NCBI GenBank assembly: GCA_964444915.1
Contig: CAYUIY010000111.1
Coordinates: 1 to 5,150 of the forward strand
Source: Anaerorudis sp964444915
Lineage (GTDB): Bacteria; Bacteroidota; Bacteroidia; Bacteroidales; Dysgonomonadaceae
Direction of reading: 5' to 3'
DNA length: 5,150 nt
Below, piece by piece: positions 5,086-5,150 of this stretch (the stretch's first letter is position 1; the number at the start of each line of letters is the position of its first letter). The translations under genes and the position numbers were made by a program. The notes beneath the pieces are model-generated. The model was not told the origin of the DNA. It made no database searches and saw only the letters and a list, made by a program, of their open reading frames with translations.

Positions 5086-5150
5086 CTATGATTGTTTTTT
5101 GAAGGAGAAAACCAATATTTCATTCTTTTTCGACACACCTTTTGGCAGGT
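5086..5150 (-). CDS. Possible 3' end of an upstream gene (last 20 codons)
   Basis: One minus-strand frame is open from the window edge to a TAG at 5088-5086 and reads LPKGVSKKNEILVFSFKKQS. The TAG abuts the GH3 ATG directly (TAGATG), a spacing typical of operons, and the alternating hydrophobic ILVFSF would suit a final beta strand of a secreted enzyme. The stretch is too short to identify and another frame is also open here, so it may instead be plain leader sequence for GH3. No promoter element is seen in it. Confidence 0.28.
   Translation of the reverse strand, partial: LPKGVSKKNEILVFSFKKQS

Overview
The window looks like chromosomal DNA of a Bacteroidota species, probably order Bacteroidales. 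The basis is the gene content (a HEAT-repeat protein of a type found beside Gfo/Idh/MocA oxidoreductases, an Sb-PDE-type PHP phosphodiesterase, and a GH3 start typical of these genomes), the A-rich leaders without strong Shine-Dalgarno sequences, and a TAnnTTTG-type -7 element. All recognisable genes lie on the minus strand, so transcription runs from high to low coordinates.

Region 1 (about 3916 down to 1) is a probable four-gene operon. In transcription order it encodes an exported endonuclease/exonuclease/phosphatase-fold (EEP) hydrolase (3882-3088), an exported PHP-domain phosphodiesterase (3025-1946), a Gfo/Idh/MocA oxidoreductase with a twin-arginine leader (1895-642), and an exported HEAT-repeat protein whose start is at 621 and whose C-terminus lies beyond base 1. 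Gaps are 62, 50 and 20 bases. All four products carry export signals, so they probably act together in the periplasm. Two are hydrolases of families that attack phosphate esters. The other two belong to a gene pairing linked to oxidation of sugars to 3-keto intermediates. A route that releases and oxidises a sugar from a phosphodiester-containing substrate is a reasonable but unproven inference.

Region 2 (about 3965-4890) has no intact gene. It is a heavily decayed insertion sequence of the IS3 family. Reading the minus strand across frames recovers an OrfA (4830-4557) and an OrfB (4569 to about 4064) with several frameshifts and stops. The A7G slippery run at the orfA/orfB overlap survives, and a large internal deletion has removed the first part of the DDE catalytic core. 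Imperfect terminal inverted repeats can be proposed at 3970-3993 and 4864-4885. A perfect 20-base palindrome (4022-4041) lies inside the low-coordinate end.

Region 3 (about 4903-5150) holds the first ~58 codons of a GH3 glycoside hydrolase with its signal peptide, cut off where the insertion-sequence remnant begins. Directly before its ATG is what may be the last 20 codons of another minus-strand gene. The rest of the GH3 gene is not in the window, so the element, or a deletion associated with it, has destroyed a polysaccharide-degradation gene.
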